Below are positions 16,274 to 24,390 of a stretch of DNA of 64,000 nucleotides, in pieces. Position numbers and translations under genes: made by a program. How positions within the stretch are numbered: position 1 is the stretch's first letter; each line of letters starts with the position of its first letter. The DNA comes from JACDAV01 sp964626755 (GTDB lineage: Bacteria > Chloroflexota > Limnocylindria > Limnocylindrales > CSP1-4). The DNA lies in NCBI GenBank assembly GCA_964626755.1, contig CAZVGO010000049.1, positions 57,955 through 121,954 on the forward strand, given 5' to 3'. The notes beneath the pieces were generated by a model. It saw nothing but the letters and a program-made list of their open reading frames with translations. It was not told where the DNA came from and did not search any database.

Positions 16274-16290
16274 GAACCCGATGGTTCAGT
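16271..16290. promoter_or_regulatory. Perfect operator over the ArsR start codon
   Basis: ACTGAACC-CGAT-GGTTCAGT, 8-bp perfect arms with a 4-base spacer. It overlaps the -10 element and the ATG at 16281, so bound repressor would block polymerase directly. Confidence 0.65.
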
Positions 16291-16616
16291 ATCTGCCAGT
16301 CGATCGCACGTTCGCCGCCCTCGCCGATCCCACCCGACGGGTGGTCCTCGAGCGCCTCGGCAGCGGCAGCGCCACGATCAGCGAGCTCGCCCAGCCGTTC
16401 GGCATGTCGCTGACGGGGATGAAGAAGCACGTCCGGATCCTCGAGGAGGCCCAGCTGGTCGCCACCGTGAAGGTGGGTCGGACGCGGCTGTGCTATCTCG
16501 GCCCGCGGCGGCTCAACGACATCCAGCTGTGGGTCGAGACGTACCGGCAGATGGTGAACGAACAGCTCGATCGGTTCGGGGACGTCCTCGACCGCACGAA
16601 AGGAGCCCGACAATGA
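16281..16616 (+). CDS. ArsR-family regulator (SdpR/PF12840 type)
   Basis: 111 aa, DNA-binding. Winged helix with FAALADPTRRVVLERLGSGS, then ATISELAQPFGMSLTGMKKH (recognition helix) and VRILEEAQLVATVKVGRTRL. It has a single Cys (LCYLGP) and no metal-site motif, as in the subgroup that is paired with SRPBCC proteins. ATG 16281 lies inside the perfect operator described separately, so the gene very likely represses itself. The downstream AHSA1 gene starts on its stop codon (ATGA), a pairing found in many bacteria. Confidence 0.88.
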   Translation: MVQYLPVDRTFAALADPTRRVVLERLGSGSATISELAQPFGMSLTGMKKHVRILEEAQLVATVKVGRTRLCYLGPRRLNDIQLWVETYRQMVNEQLDRFGDVLDRTKGARQ

Positions 16617-17095
16617 CCGTCGACCAGAAGAGCCCCCACGCCGTCAGCTTCACGAAGCCGAACGATCTCGAGTTCCGGGTGGAGCGGACCTTCGATCATC
16701 CGATCGAACGGGTGTGGGCCGCCTATACCGATCCCGCGCTGATCCCCGAGTGGTGGGGCCAGGGCACGACGGTCGACCGCCTCGACGTCCGGACGGGCGG
16801 CAGCTGGCGGTTCGTCGTGAATCCGGGCACCGACAGCGAGAGCGCGCTGAGTGGCGACTTTCTCGAGGTCAGCCCGCCCGACCGCCTCGTCCAGACGTTC
16901 GGGATGGAAGGTCCGTACGGCAAGCCCCACACCCAGACGATCGAGTTCGAGCGGGTCGGCAAGGGCACGCGCCTGGCGATCACGTCCCGGTTCGACACGA
17001 CGGAGGAGCGGGACGGGATCGTCGCCTACGGCGCCGAGAAGGGCGCGATCGGCGGCTGGGCCCGCCTGGACGCGCTGCTTAAGAGAGGTCGCTGA
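16613..17095 (+). CDS. AHSA1/SRPBCC-domain protein
   Basis: 160 aa, cytosolic. SRPBCC helix-grip fold: LEFRVERTFDHPIERVWAAY, TDPALIPEWWGQGTTVDRLD, VRTGGSWRFVV, and the long C-terminal helix GAIGGWARLDALLKRG. These proteins bind hydrophobic ligands in a deep pocket; the ligand here is unknown. ATG 16613 overlaps the ArsR stop by 4 bases. The 3' end overlaps the 3' end of the opposite-strand dehydrogenase by 17 bases. Confidence 0.9.
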   Translation: MTVDQKSPHAVSFTKPNDLEFRVERTFDHPIERVWAAYTDPALIPEWWGQGTTVDRLDVRTGGSWRFVVNPGTDSESALSGDFLEVSPPDRLVQTFGMEGPYGKPHTQTIEFERVGKGTRLAITSRFDTTEERDGIVAYGAEKGAIGGWARLDALLKRGR

Positions 17096-18113
17096 GGGCG
17101 ACGAACGCTTTCCGCTCGGCGGAGGCGTAGGCGGCGAGAATCACCTTCAGAACGCTGGTGCCCTCTTTCTCCGTGTTGATCGGCCGGCGACCCTCGCGCA
17201 GGCAGGCGATGAAGTCGACCACTTCCAGGGCGATCGTGTGCGGCTTCGGAGGTGGGTACTTCGCGACGATTTTCGCCCGGCCGCCACGCGGCTTGTGGCG
17301 GAGCGTCCGGCCGTCGCTCCACAGGGTCCCGGCCTCGCCGACGACGGAGAACTTCTCGGTCGTCGTCGGCGGGTCGGCCGCCCAGCTCGTCGCGATCGTG
17401 CCGACCGAGCCGTCGGCGAACCGGATCATCACCTGGGCGGAGTCCTCGCCCTCGAGAAAGTCGAGTCGATGCCGGCTCAGCATCGCGGCCACTTCGACCG
17501 GTTCCGTGCCGACCAGGTGGAGCAGCAAGTAGGTGGGGTGGTAGCCGGTGTCGATCAGCTCTCCCCCACCGCTCGTCGCACGCGGGCCGCGCCAGCCGAT
17601 CGTCTTCGGGTCCAGCGGGTTGAAGAAGCTGTCGGTCGTCCGGGCTTCGTAGATCTTGCCGAGGACGCCGCCCTGGATCATCTCGCGAGCCTTCGCGACC
17701 GCCGGCAGGAAGAGTTGATTGTGCGCGCACATCAGGGTGATGCCGCTGTCGACGACCGCCTTGCTGACCGCATCCGCCTCGCCGACGGTGAGGCAGAGTG
17801 GCTTCTCGCAGAGGACGTGCTTGCCTGCTGCAGCCGCGGCGACGATGGCGTCCTTGTGGAGATGGTGCGGCAGGCAGATGTCCACCGCGTCGACGAGTCC
17901 CGACGCGATCATCTCGCGGTAGTCGCTGAACATCCGCGCGCCACCGGCCCGCCTGGCCGAGCGCGCGGCGTTCTTCGGGTCGATATCCGCGATCGCCGTG
18001 ATGCGGGCCGAATCCCCCGCCAGCAGGTAACCGTCGAGGTGGGCCTGGGCGATCGACCCGCCGCCGATGATGCCTACCCTGATCCGGATGCCGTCAGCCA
18101 CCCGGCCCGCCAA
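17079..18113 (-). CDS. Gfo/Idh/MocA-family oxidoreductase
   Basis: 344 aa, cytosolic NAD(P)-dependent sugar or inositol dehydrogenase. N-terminal Rossmann domain IRVGIIGGGSIAQAHLDGYL, the EKP motif in GKHVLCEKPLCLTVGEADAV, and the C-terminal Gfo domain with GGGELIDTGYHPTYLLLHLV (D-x-x-x-H catalytic pair). The start is uncertain: TTG 18113 gives the longest frame and GTG 18101 overlaps the stop of the upstream dehydrogenase by 8 bases. Cotranscribed with the next paralogue. The substrate cannot be read from sequence. Confidence 0.86.
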   Translation of the reverse strand: MAGRVADGIRIRVGIIGGGSIAQAHLDGYLLAGDSARITAIADIDPKNAARSARRAGGARMFSDYREMIASGLVDAVDICLPHHLHKDAIVAAAAAGKHVLCEKPLCLTVGEADAVSKAVVDSGITLMCAHNQLFLPAVAKAREMIQGGVLGKIYEARTTDSFFNPLDPKTIGWRGPRATSGGGELIDTGYHPTYLLLHLVGTEPVEVAAMLSRHRLDFLEGEDSAQVMIRFADGSVGTIATSWAADPPTTTEKFSVVGEAGTLWSDGRTLRHKPRGGRAKIVAKYPPPKPHTIALEVVDFIACLREGRRPINTEKEGTSVLKVILAAYASAERKAFVALSDLS

Positions 18114-19095
18114 CCTGGACCGTCTTACCCGTTCGGGCCGATCGGTTGGCCGCGTCCATCAGCGTCGTGAGATCGACCGCCAGGGCGATGTTCTCGGTTG
18201 CGACCGTGCCCTTCTCGATGTGGCTTACCCACTGGTCGAACGGGCCGGGCGCGCGACCGGGGAGCGGCAGCTCCGTCCACGGGTCGTCACGCCCGGCGGG
18301 TTTGCTGCGCACGAGCAGCCGTGCCTCGGGCGTGCCGTACAGGAGGCTTCCCTTCGTGCCGTGGACCTCGATCGTGAACGGAGAGTGGGGGTTGACGAAG
18401 CCGGCCTCGACGACGCCGAGCGCGCCACTCCCGCTGCTCAGCACCGCCACGGCGTTGTCCTCGACCGCACGGCCGGTCACGTGGCCGTACGAGGCCGTGA
18501 GTCGATCCGGCATGCCTCCCAGGAACAGGCGGGTCAGGTACATCGGGTGGCATCCGAGGTCGATGAGGGCCCCGCCGCCGGCCTCGTCGGGATCGAAGAA
18601 CTGGCCGGGCAGCCACGGCCGTCCGACGGCGCCGTCGTGCGACAACCGCACCCTGACCAGGGTCACGTCGCCGAGTCGTCGCTCGGCGAGGACCTTGCGC
18701 GTGGCCTGCGTGTAGCCGTCCGCGAGCCGGGGCAGGGACACTGTGAGCTTCACGCCGGCGCGCTCGACGGCCGCCAGGATCGCACGGCACTCCGCGGGCG
18801 TGAGGGCAAGCACCTTCTCCGTGAAGATGTGCTTGCCTGCGCGCGCCGCGGCGACGATGACCTCGCGGTGGGCCCGGGTCGCCGTTGTGACGATGACGCC
18901 GTCGACGTCCGGCCTCGCAAGCAGCTCTCCGAGTTCCGCGTGGAACGTGACGCCAAGGCTCTTCGCCTTCGCCCGACCGCGTTTCGGATCGTCGTCCCAC
19001 GCAGCGACGATCTCGGTTCGCGGATGCTCCCGGGCCTCGCGCGCGTAGTCGTCGGCGTGGACGTGCCAGAAACCGAGGATGCCCAGGCGGATCAT
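18094..19095 (-). CDS. Gfo/Idh/MocA-family oxidoreductase with EKV motif
   Basis: 333 aa, cytosolic. Rossmann domain IRLGILGFWHVHADDYAREA; the usual EKP is EKV here (GKHIFTEKVLALTPAECRAI), a change at the cofactor-pocket proline. C-terminal domain with GGGALIDLGCHPMYLTRLFL. ATG 19095 is chosen over GTG 19098 because a TAACCT -10 element lies exactly 6 bases upstream, giving a leaderless mRNA. It overlaps the start of the next dehydrogenase. The two paralogues are only distantly alike, so they probably act on different intermediates of one pathway. Confidence 0.85.
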   Translation of the reverse strand: MIRLGILGFWHVHADDYAREAREHPRTEIVAAWDDDPKRGRAKAKSLGVTFHAELGELLARPDVDGVIVTTATRAHREVIVAAARAGKHIFTEKVLALTPAECRAILAAVERAGVKLTVSLPRLADGYTQATRKVLAERRLGDVTLVRVRLSHDGAVGRPWLPGQFFDPDEAGGGALIDLGCHPMYLTRLFLGGMPDRLTASYGHVTGRAVEDNAVAVLSSGSGALGVVEAGFVNPHSPFTIEVHGTKGSLLYGTPEARLLVRSKPAGRDDPWTELPLPGRAPGPFDQWVSHIEKGTVATENIALAVDLTTLMDAANRSARTGKTVQVGGPGG

Positions 19096-19098
19096 CAC

Positions 19099-19469
19099 CG
19101 GAGGTTACCCGGTACGGCCGGCGTCGTTGTCGGCGAGCGGGACGACCTGGCCGCCCTCTACGAGGCCCGCGGTGACTCCCGCGTTGTACGCGGTCGTCAA
19201 GCGGGCCGTCAGCGCAGCCGGGCGAGAGGAGCCAGGCTCTTTGTGCCCGCGCACCACGAACCAGTCGCCGCGACCCGGCCGCAACCACCCCGCTCCCCTC
19301 CTCTCGGCCCCGACCAGCCTCCCGAAGAGCCGTTTCGCGGTCGGGGAATGACGAACGGGCCGTAGGCAGCTGCCCGCCGCAGCCCCATCGTCAGGACAGA
19401 ACGCACCCCTGCCCTTGCCGTCTCGCGCCGGCGACCGAGCAGCCTGCTGCCGCGAGATGGAGAAGCAAC
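19099..19469. other. Intergenic region between two minus-strand operons
   Basis: 371 bases without a convincing gene. A minus-strand frame ends in a plausible-looking tail (LTTAYNAGVTAGLVEGGQVV) at 19105-19200, which could be the relic of a lost gene end, but I cannot match it to a family. A TAACCT promoter element of the dehydrogenase lies at 19102-19107. Confidence 0.35.
19102..19107 (-). promoter_or_regulatory. -10 element of a leaderless dehydrogenase promoter
   Basis: On the minus strand TAACCT is followed by 6 bases and ATG 19095, the same geometry as for the pyruvate kinase and DUF3090 genes. Confidence 0.35.
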
Positions 19470-19655
19470 GTGCAGAACCTGCCAATCATTGCCGGTATCG
19501 GTCTCGCACTCGTCCTGGCCTTCAGGGCGATGACGATCCGCGACGCCCGGAATCGCTCGCTTGATCGAGCCGTCGATCCCGCGTCGCTCAACGCCGGCCC
19601 CCTGCCGAGCTCCGAGCCAACGAGTCGTGCCTTCCTGCCCGTGACGCCTGTCTGA
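19470..19655 (+). CDS. Small single-pass membrane protein
   Basis: 61 aa, family not recognised. GTG 19470 follows GATGGAGAAG with a spacing of about 8 bases. Residues 4-21 (LPIIAGIGLALVLAFRAM) form one hydrophobic helix, followed by a polar tail of about 38 residues. It stands alone and is convergent with the SIS-domain gene, 8 bases apart. Support is the ribosome site plus the helix only. Confidence 0.35.
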   Translation: MQNLPIIAGIGLALVLAFRAMTIRDARNRSLDRAVDPASLNAGPLPSSEPTSRAFLPVTPV

Positions 19656-19663
19656 GCTCGCAG

Positions 19664-20719
19664 TCAGTTCGTTAGCGTCACCTTCTGGATCCAGCGCGGA
19701 TTCTCCGGATCGATCCCCTTCGCGATCGCGAGGTGCAGGGCCAGGAGCTGGCCGGGCACGATCGCCGCGATCGGCATGAGCCACTCCGGCAGCCCCTGCG
19801 GCAAGAGGATTCCGAGCACCCCCGCGATGGCCGCCGGCCTGTCCGAGATCACGATCCGCTCGACGCCGAGGTCGCCGAGGCGGGCGAGGAGCGCGTCGAG
19901 GTCGCTCGCCGCCGCGCCGGACGTCGCGATCGCGATCACCGGATGGCCGGGCTCGACGAGGGCCAGCGGACCGTGGAGGAAGTCGGCGGCCGAGTACGGA
20001 TCGGCCGGCAGGCGGGCCAGCTCCTTGAGCTTGAGGGCGAGCTCACGGGCAGTCGCGTACTCGAAGCCGCGGCCGACGACGATCAGCCGATTCGCTCCCT
20101 TCAGGTGCCGGGCCACGGCCTCGGCCTGGGTCTCCGTTTCGAGCGCCGCCGCGAGCGCGGCGGGCACGCCGGAGAGGGCGGCATCCCTTCCGTCGATCGG
20201 GGCGAGCCGCGATTCGAGAGCCGTCACGAGGAGCGCGACCGCCAGGAGCTGGGCCGTGTAGGTCTTGGTGGCAGCGACCGCCCGCTCCGGCCCGGCCCCG
20301 AGATCGATCACATGCGCGGCGGCCCCCGCGAGCTCAGAGCCGAGGTCGTTGGTGATCGCGATGGTCGGCGCACCCTGGCGACGGCCAGCGGCGACGGTGG
20401 CGACGATGTCGGGCGATCGGCCGGACTGCGAGATCCCTACCACGAGCGCCCGGTCGAGCCGCACCTCGGCGCCGTAGAGCGTAATGAGCGATGGTGCTGC
20501 GAGCGCGACCGGCAGCCGGAGGTGCGCACCGAACAGGTACTGCGCGTAGATCGCCGCGTGGTCGCTCGTCCCGCGTGCGGCAATCACGACCTGGTCGACG
20601 TCCCGGCTGCGAATCCGCTCGGCGATCGCATCGGCGATCGCCTCGATGTGGGGGCGCCCGCCCGTCAGGAGCCGCTCGGCGACTGCCGGCTGTTCCCCGA
20701 TCTCGTCCCTCAGTGTCAC
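19664..20719 (-). CDS. nagB-II: SIS-domain glucosamine-6-phosphate deaminase/isomerase (NagB-II type)
   Basis: 351 aa, cytosolic. Two sugar-isomerase domains as in the C-terminal half of GlmS: QVVIAARGTSDHAAIYAQYL, VVGISQSGRSPDIVATVAAG (phosphosugar loop), AVAATKTYTAQLLAVALLVT; second domain from LIVVGRGFEYATARELALKL and LPADPYSAADFLHGPLALVE. It lacks a glutaminase domain, so it should deaminate glucosamine-6-phosphate to fructose-6-phosphate rather than make it. It is the last gene of the amino-sugar operon, overlapping nagA by 4 bases. Confidence 0.88.
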   Translation of the reverse strand: MTLRDEIGEQPAVAERLLTGGRPHIEAIADAIAERIRSRDVDQVVIAARGTSDHAAIYAQYLFGAHLRLPVALAAPSLITLYGAEVRLDRALVVGISQSGRSPDIVATVAAGRRQGAPTIAITNDLGSELAGAAAHVIDLGAGPERAVAATKTYTAQLLAVALLVTALESRLAPIDGRDAALSGVPAALAAALETETQAEAVARHLKGANRLIVVGRGFEYATARELALKLKELARLPADPYSAADFLHGPLALVEPGHPVIAIATSGAAASDLDALLARLGDLGVERIVISDRPAAIAGVLGILLPQGLPEWLMPIAAIVPGQLLALHLAIAKGIDPENPRWIQKVTLTN

Positions 20720-21876
20720 CCGCGGTCGCCCCGTCCCGCGACGAACGTGGCCTCGACCGTCAGGTCCGCGGACAGCAGCACGACGTCCGCAATCGCGCCC
20801 TCGACGAGCGCCCCCCGGTCCGGCAGCCCGAGCAACCGCGCCGGGGTCGAGGTCACCGTGGCGATCGCCTCGGCCATCGGGCAGCCGGTGAAGGCGACGA
20901 GGTTGGCGAGACCCTCGGCGATGCTGATGACGCTGCCGGCGAGTCGCCCGTCGAACGTTCGGGCGGCAGTCACGTCCACTGCGATCTCCCGGTCGGCCAG
21001 GGGGTAGCTCCCGGGCGGCATCCCGAGCGCTGCCATCGCGTCGGTGACGATCGAGACGCGGCCCGGACCGGCGAGCCGCCAGACGAGCTCGACCATCGCG
21101 GGCGCGACGTGAACGCCGTCGGGGATCAGCCCGACGGTGACGCGCGGATCCAGCAGCAGGGCCGCCGCGAGCCCCGGCTCCCGGTGGCCGATCGACGGCA
21201 TCGCATTGAAGAGGTGGGTCGCGTACCGAACGCCCGCATCGATCGCGGCCGCCCCCCGCTCGTGATCCGCCTGCGAATGGCCGGCCGCAACGACGACGCC
21301 GCGCGACACGAGGTCGGCGACGAGGTCCAGCGCTCCCGGCAGCTCCGGGGCGAGGGTCGCCATGAGGATGCCATTGGCCCGCGACCAGTCCGCTGCCGCT
21401 CCTCGATCCGGCGGGCAGAGGTAGGCCGGGTTGTGAGCGCCGGCCTTCTCCGGGCTGAGGAAAGGGCCCTCCACGTGAAGGCCGAGCGGCATCGCGCCGG
21501 CGTAGCCCGGCACGGGTCCGCCTGCGAGGGTGGCGCGCGCAGCCGCGATCGTCTCCGACGGTGAGCTGACAATGGTCGGCAGGAACGAGGTGACACCGGA
21601 TTCCGCGAGACGCGCGCCGACGGCCCAGATCGATGTCGGGTCGGCGGTGAAGTCGTGGCCGTAGCCGCCGTTGATCTGGAGATCGACGAAACCGGCCGCG
21701 GCCATGAGCCCACCGGCGTCGATCCGGCGGGACCCCGCGTCCGCGGTGGCGTCCGCGTCTGCCCCGATCGCCGCGATGCGCCCAGCGGCGAGGAGCAGCG
21801 AGGTCGGCCCGGCGTCGGGCCGGTCGACGAGTCGGGCGCCGCGGATGAGGGTGGCTGGATCCCCCGGCCCGCTCAT
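20716..21876 (-). CDS. nagA: N-acetylglucosamine-6-phosphate deacetylase
   Basis: 386 aa, cytosolic amidohydrolase; removes acetate from N-acetylglucosamine-6-phosphate. Family signatures: AAGFVDLQINGGYGHDFTAD, LHVEGPFLSPEKAGAHNPAY with the metal-binding glutamate, VVAAGHSQADHE, ATHLFNAMPSIGHREPGLA, LIPDGVHVAP, and VTDAMAALGMPPGSY with the catalytic Asp. Start: ATG 21876 is the first ATG; TTG 21891 is possible and would overlap the nagZ stop. There is no good ribosome site, consistent with translational coupling. It feeds the deaminase encoded next. Confidence 0.93.
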   Translation of the reverse strand: MSGPGDPATLIRGARLVDRPDAGPTSLLLAAGRIAAIGADADATADAGSRRIDAGGLMAAAGFVDLQINGGYGHDFTADPTSIWAVGARLAESGVTSFLPTIVSSPSETIAAARATLAGGPVPGYAGAMPLGLHVEGPFLSPEKAGAHNPAYLCPPDRGAAADWSRANGILMATLAPELPGALDLVADLVSRGVVVAAGHSQADHERGAAAIDAGVRYATHLFNAMPSIGHREPGLAAALLLDPRVTVGLIPDGVHVAPAMVELVWRLAGPGRVSIVTDAMAALGMPPGSYPLADREIAVDVTAARTFDGRLAGSVISIAEGLANLVAFTGCPMAEAIATVTSTPARLLGLPDRGALVEGAIADVVLLSADLTVEATFVAGRGDRG

Positions 21877-21883
21877 CGCGCGC

Positions 21884-23524
21884 TCACGCAATTCGGTGGC
21901 CCGCAGGGTAGAGCCCCGGGATGGCGGCCGGCAGGTGACCCTCGAATCGGGTCCCTCCGACGAGCGCCGCGGCGAGCGCCTCCATTGACGGCCGGAGGAT
22001 TCCGTACGTCGACACGTGGGACCGCGATCTCGGATACGCGGCCAGGTCGAAGGGGGTCCGCAGGGCGACGGTCACGGTCGGCACGCCCAGCCCCAGGATC
22101 GCGTCGACGAGGGCAGCCTGTGCCGGCTCGACGAGGGCGGCGGTCGTCCCGACCACGACGAGATCGTGACTCCGAACGGCGTCGCGCACCGCGGCGATCT
22201 CATCGGCCTGGGGCGCGTGCGCGACGATGATCTCGTCGACTGCCCCGAGGCGGTCCCGGAGCGCAGTCGCGAGGCCGGGGGCCACGATCGACGAAGTGTC
22301 GGCCGGGGTCTGGTCCGTGGGGACGGGCATGATCGCGGCCACCCGTGCCCCGGGGTCGGGCCGCAACGGCAGCAGCCCGGGGTCGTCGCGCACGAGCGTC
22401 AATGCGCGCGCGGCCAGCTCCGCGGCAAGGGCGACGTGCTCGGCGCAGCCCACGACGTCGACCGGTGGCTGGTCGAAGCCCCGCAGCCAGGCGCGCAGGT
22501 CCGCCAGGCGCGCCGCCGTCGCGGCGGCGTGTCGCGGTTCGAGCAGGCCCCGAGCGACTGCGTGCCGGAGGCCGCCCTCGATCCGTTCCCGCGCCTCCGG
22601 ATCCGGCGTCGCGAGGAGGAGGTCGACGCCCGCACGGAGGGCCGCGATCACGTCGAGAATCTGGTTGGGCCCCTGGGCGAGAGCCCGCATGTCGAGCGCA
22701 TCGGTGATCGAGATGCCGTCGAAGCCCAGCTCGTCGCGGAGGAGCTGCTGCATGACCTGCGGAGCGAGCGTCGAAGGCAGGTCCGGATCGCCGGTCACGC
22801 CCGGTACGGCCAGGTGGGCCGACATCACGACCCGCGCGCCGGCGGCAATGCCGGCCCGGAACGGGACCAGCTCGCGCGCTCCGAGTGTCTCGCGATCACC
22901 GGCCACGACCGCCAGCCGGTGATGAGTGTCGTCGGGCGCCTCGCCGAGGCCGGGAAAGTGCTTGAGCCCGGCGGCCACGCCAGCCGACTGGAGGCCCGTA
23001 ACGAAGGCGCCCACCTGCTCACCGACGCGCCCGGCGTCGTCGCCGAAGGAGCGGATCCCGACGGCCGGGTTGAGCGGGTTCGTGGCGAGGTCGCAGACAG
23101 GTGCGTAGTCGACATTCACGCCGACTGCCCGGAGCTCGATCCCGATCGCACGGGCTATCCGCTCCGTCAGCCGCAGGTCGCCCACCGCACCGAGGGCCAT
23201 GTTGCCGGCAAACGGCGTCGCGCCGTCGCCGAGGGCGAGGAGCTGGCCGGCCTCCTGGTCGGCGGCGACGAGGAACGGCGATGTGGACGGCTGGTCGGGC
23301 CGCCGCGCCCGGCCCGCCGCCTGGATCGCGTCGGTCAGCGATCGAATCTGGCCGGCCGACTCGACGTTGCTGAATCGAAACAGGGTGACCCCCGCGGCGG
23401 GCGCGGTCGCGAGGCGCCGGGCCATCTCCGGCGGCAGCTCCAGTCCATCGAACGCGAGCATGAGCGCGCCGAGCGCCAGGTCGGCGGGCGCGGCCATCGC
23501 CGCGGGCGCGGGCTGCCCGCTCAT
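21884..23524 (-). CDS. nagZ: GH3 beta-N-acetylhexosaminidase
   Basis: 546 aa, no signal peptide, so cytosolic. GH3 catalytic domain: FLVAADQEAGQLLALGDGAT, NVDYAPVCDLATNPLNPAVG, then KHFPGLGEAPDDTHH (residues 188-202), which holds the Asp-His dyad typical of N-acetyl-glucosaminidases, and the nucleophile D275 in ISITDALDMRAL. A C-terminal domain of about 200 residues follows, as in Gram-positive-type NagZ. It would release N-acetylglucosamine from imported chito- or muro-oligosaccharides. ATG 23524 overlaps the permease stop (ATGA). It fits exactly between the importer and nagA. Confidence 0.92.
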   Translation of the reverse strand: MSGQPAPAAMAAPADLALGALMLAFDGLELPPEMARRLATAPAAGVTLFRFSNVESAGQIRSLTDAIQAAGRARRPDQPSTSPFLVAADQEAGQLLALGDGATPFAGNMALGAVGDLRLTERIARAIGIELRAVGVNVDYAPVCDLATNPLNPAVGIRSFGDDAGRVGEQVGAFVTGLQSAGVAAGLKHFPGLGEAPDDTHHRLAVVAGDRETLGARELVPFRAGIAAGARVVMSAHLAVPGVTGDPDLPSTLAPQVMQQLLRDELGFDGISITDALDMRALAQGPNQILDVIAALRAGVDLLLATPDPEARERIEGGLRHAVARGLLEPRHAAATAARLADLRAWLRGFDQPPVDVVGCAEHVALAAELAARALTLVRDDPGLLPLRPDPGARVAAIMPVPTDQTPADTSSIVAPGLATALRDRLGAVDEIIVAHAPQADEIAAVRDAVRSHDLVVVGTTAALVEPAQAALVDAILGLGVPTVTVALRTPFDLAAYPRSRSHVSTYGILRPSMEALAAALVGGTRFEGHLPAAIPGLYPAGHRIA

Positions 23525-24390
23525 CCCTTGACCGCGCCGGCGAGGCCCTTGACGAAGTAGCGTTGCACGGCGAGGAAGAAGATGAGGATCGGCACGACCG
23601 TCATCGTGACGCCGGCGGCGATTGCCCGGAAGTCGGAGCTGAAGAATCCCTGGAGCGCGGCGAGGCCCACGGGCAGCGTCTTGTTGTCCATCGTCGGGAG
23701 CATGAGCGACGGCCAGAGGAAGTCGTTCCACGCGGTGACGAATGTGAAGATCGCGACCGCGGCGAGCGACGGCCGGACGATCGGCAGCATGACGTTCCTC
23801 CAGATCCGCCACTCGCTCGCGCCGTCGATCCGGGCCGCGTCGAGCAGGTCGTTCGGGACGCTCCGGAACGCCTGGCGGAGGAGGAAGACGTTGAAGGCGC
23901 TGACGAGGCTCGGGAGGATCACCGCGGGCAGCGAATCGTGGTAGTCGAAGACCCGGACCGCCAGGACGTAGCTGGGGATGTAGGTCAGCTGGATCGGCAC
24001 GATCAGCGTCCCGAGCAGCAGGTAGAACAGCGCCTCGCGGCCGGGGAACCGCATCTTCGCCAGCGGATAGGCGGCCAGCGCCGCGATCAGCGTGTTGAGC
24101 ACGGTCACGGACACGGTCACGATGATGCTGTTGAGGAAGAACCGTGCCACCGGCAGGGTATCGGCGACCCTGGCGTAGTTGGCGAGCGTCGGGTCGTTCG
24201 GGAGGAACTGGGGCGGCACGGAGAAGATCGCGTCGTTCGGCCCCTTCAGCGAGGTGAGCAGGATCCACAGGAACGGGAACACCGTCACCACGCTCATCGA
24301 CAGGAGGAGCGCATACCAGAACGCGGCGCGCATCGTGAATCGCCGGCCGCGCGAAGCTTGGATCGGCAGCGCCTCCACCCGCGCGGCCAT
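23521..24390 (-). CDS. Sugar ABC transporter permease (MalG/NgcG type)
   Basis: 289 aa, inner membrane. Six helices starting at YALLLSMSVVTVFPFLWILL; the cytoplasmic EAA loop reads DLLDAARIDGASEWRIWRNV with the conserved G and P (LPIVRPSL). It ends RYFVKGLAGAVKG, typical of CUT1 family MalG proteins. ATG 24390 overlaps the stop of the partner permease by 1 base. With its partner and the binding protein at 25329-26711 it forms the importer of the amino-sugar operon. No ATPase gene accompanies it. Confidence 0.92.
   Translation of the reverse strand: MAARVEALPIQASRGRRFTMRAAFWYALLLSMSVVTVFPFLWILLTSLKGPNDAIFSVPPQFLPNDPTLANYARVADTLPVARFFLNSIIVTVSVTVLNTLIAALAAYPLAKMRFPGREALFYLLLGTLIVPIQLTYIPSYVLAVRVFDYHDSLPAVILPSLVSAFNVFLLRQAFRSVPNDLLDAARIDGASEWRIWRNVMLPIVRPSLAAVAIFTFVTAWNDFLWPSLMLPTMDNKTLPVGLAALQGFFSSDFRAIAAGVTMTVVPILIFFLAVQRYFVKGLAGAVKG

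Noticed and set aside
19105..19485. 126-codon minus-strand frame between dehydrogenase and SIS operons
   Set aside because: No ribosome site, Arg/Ala/Gly-rich composition; only its last 35 residues look protein-like and they match no family.
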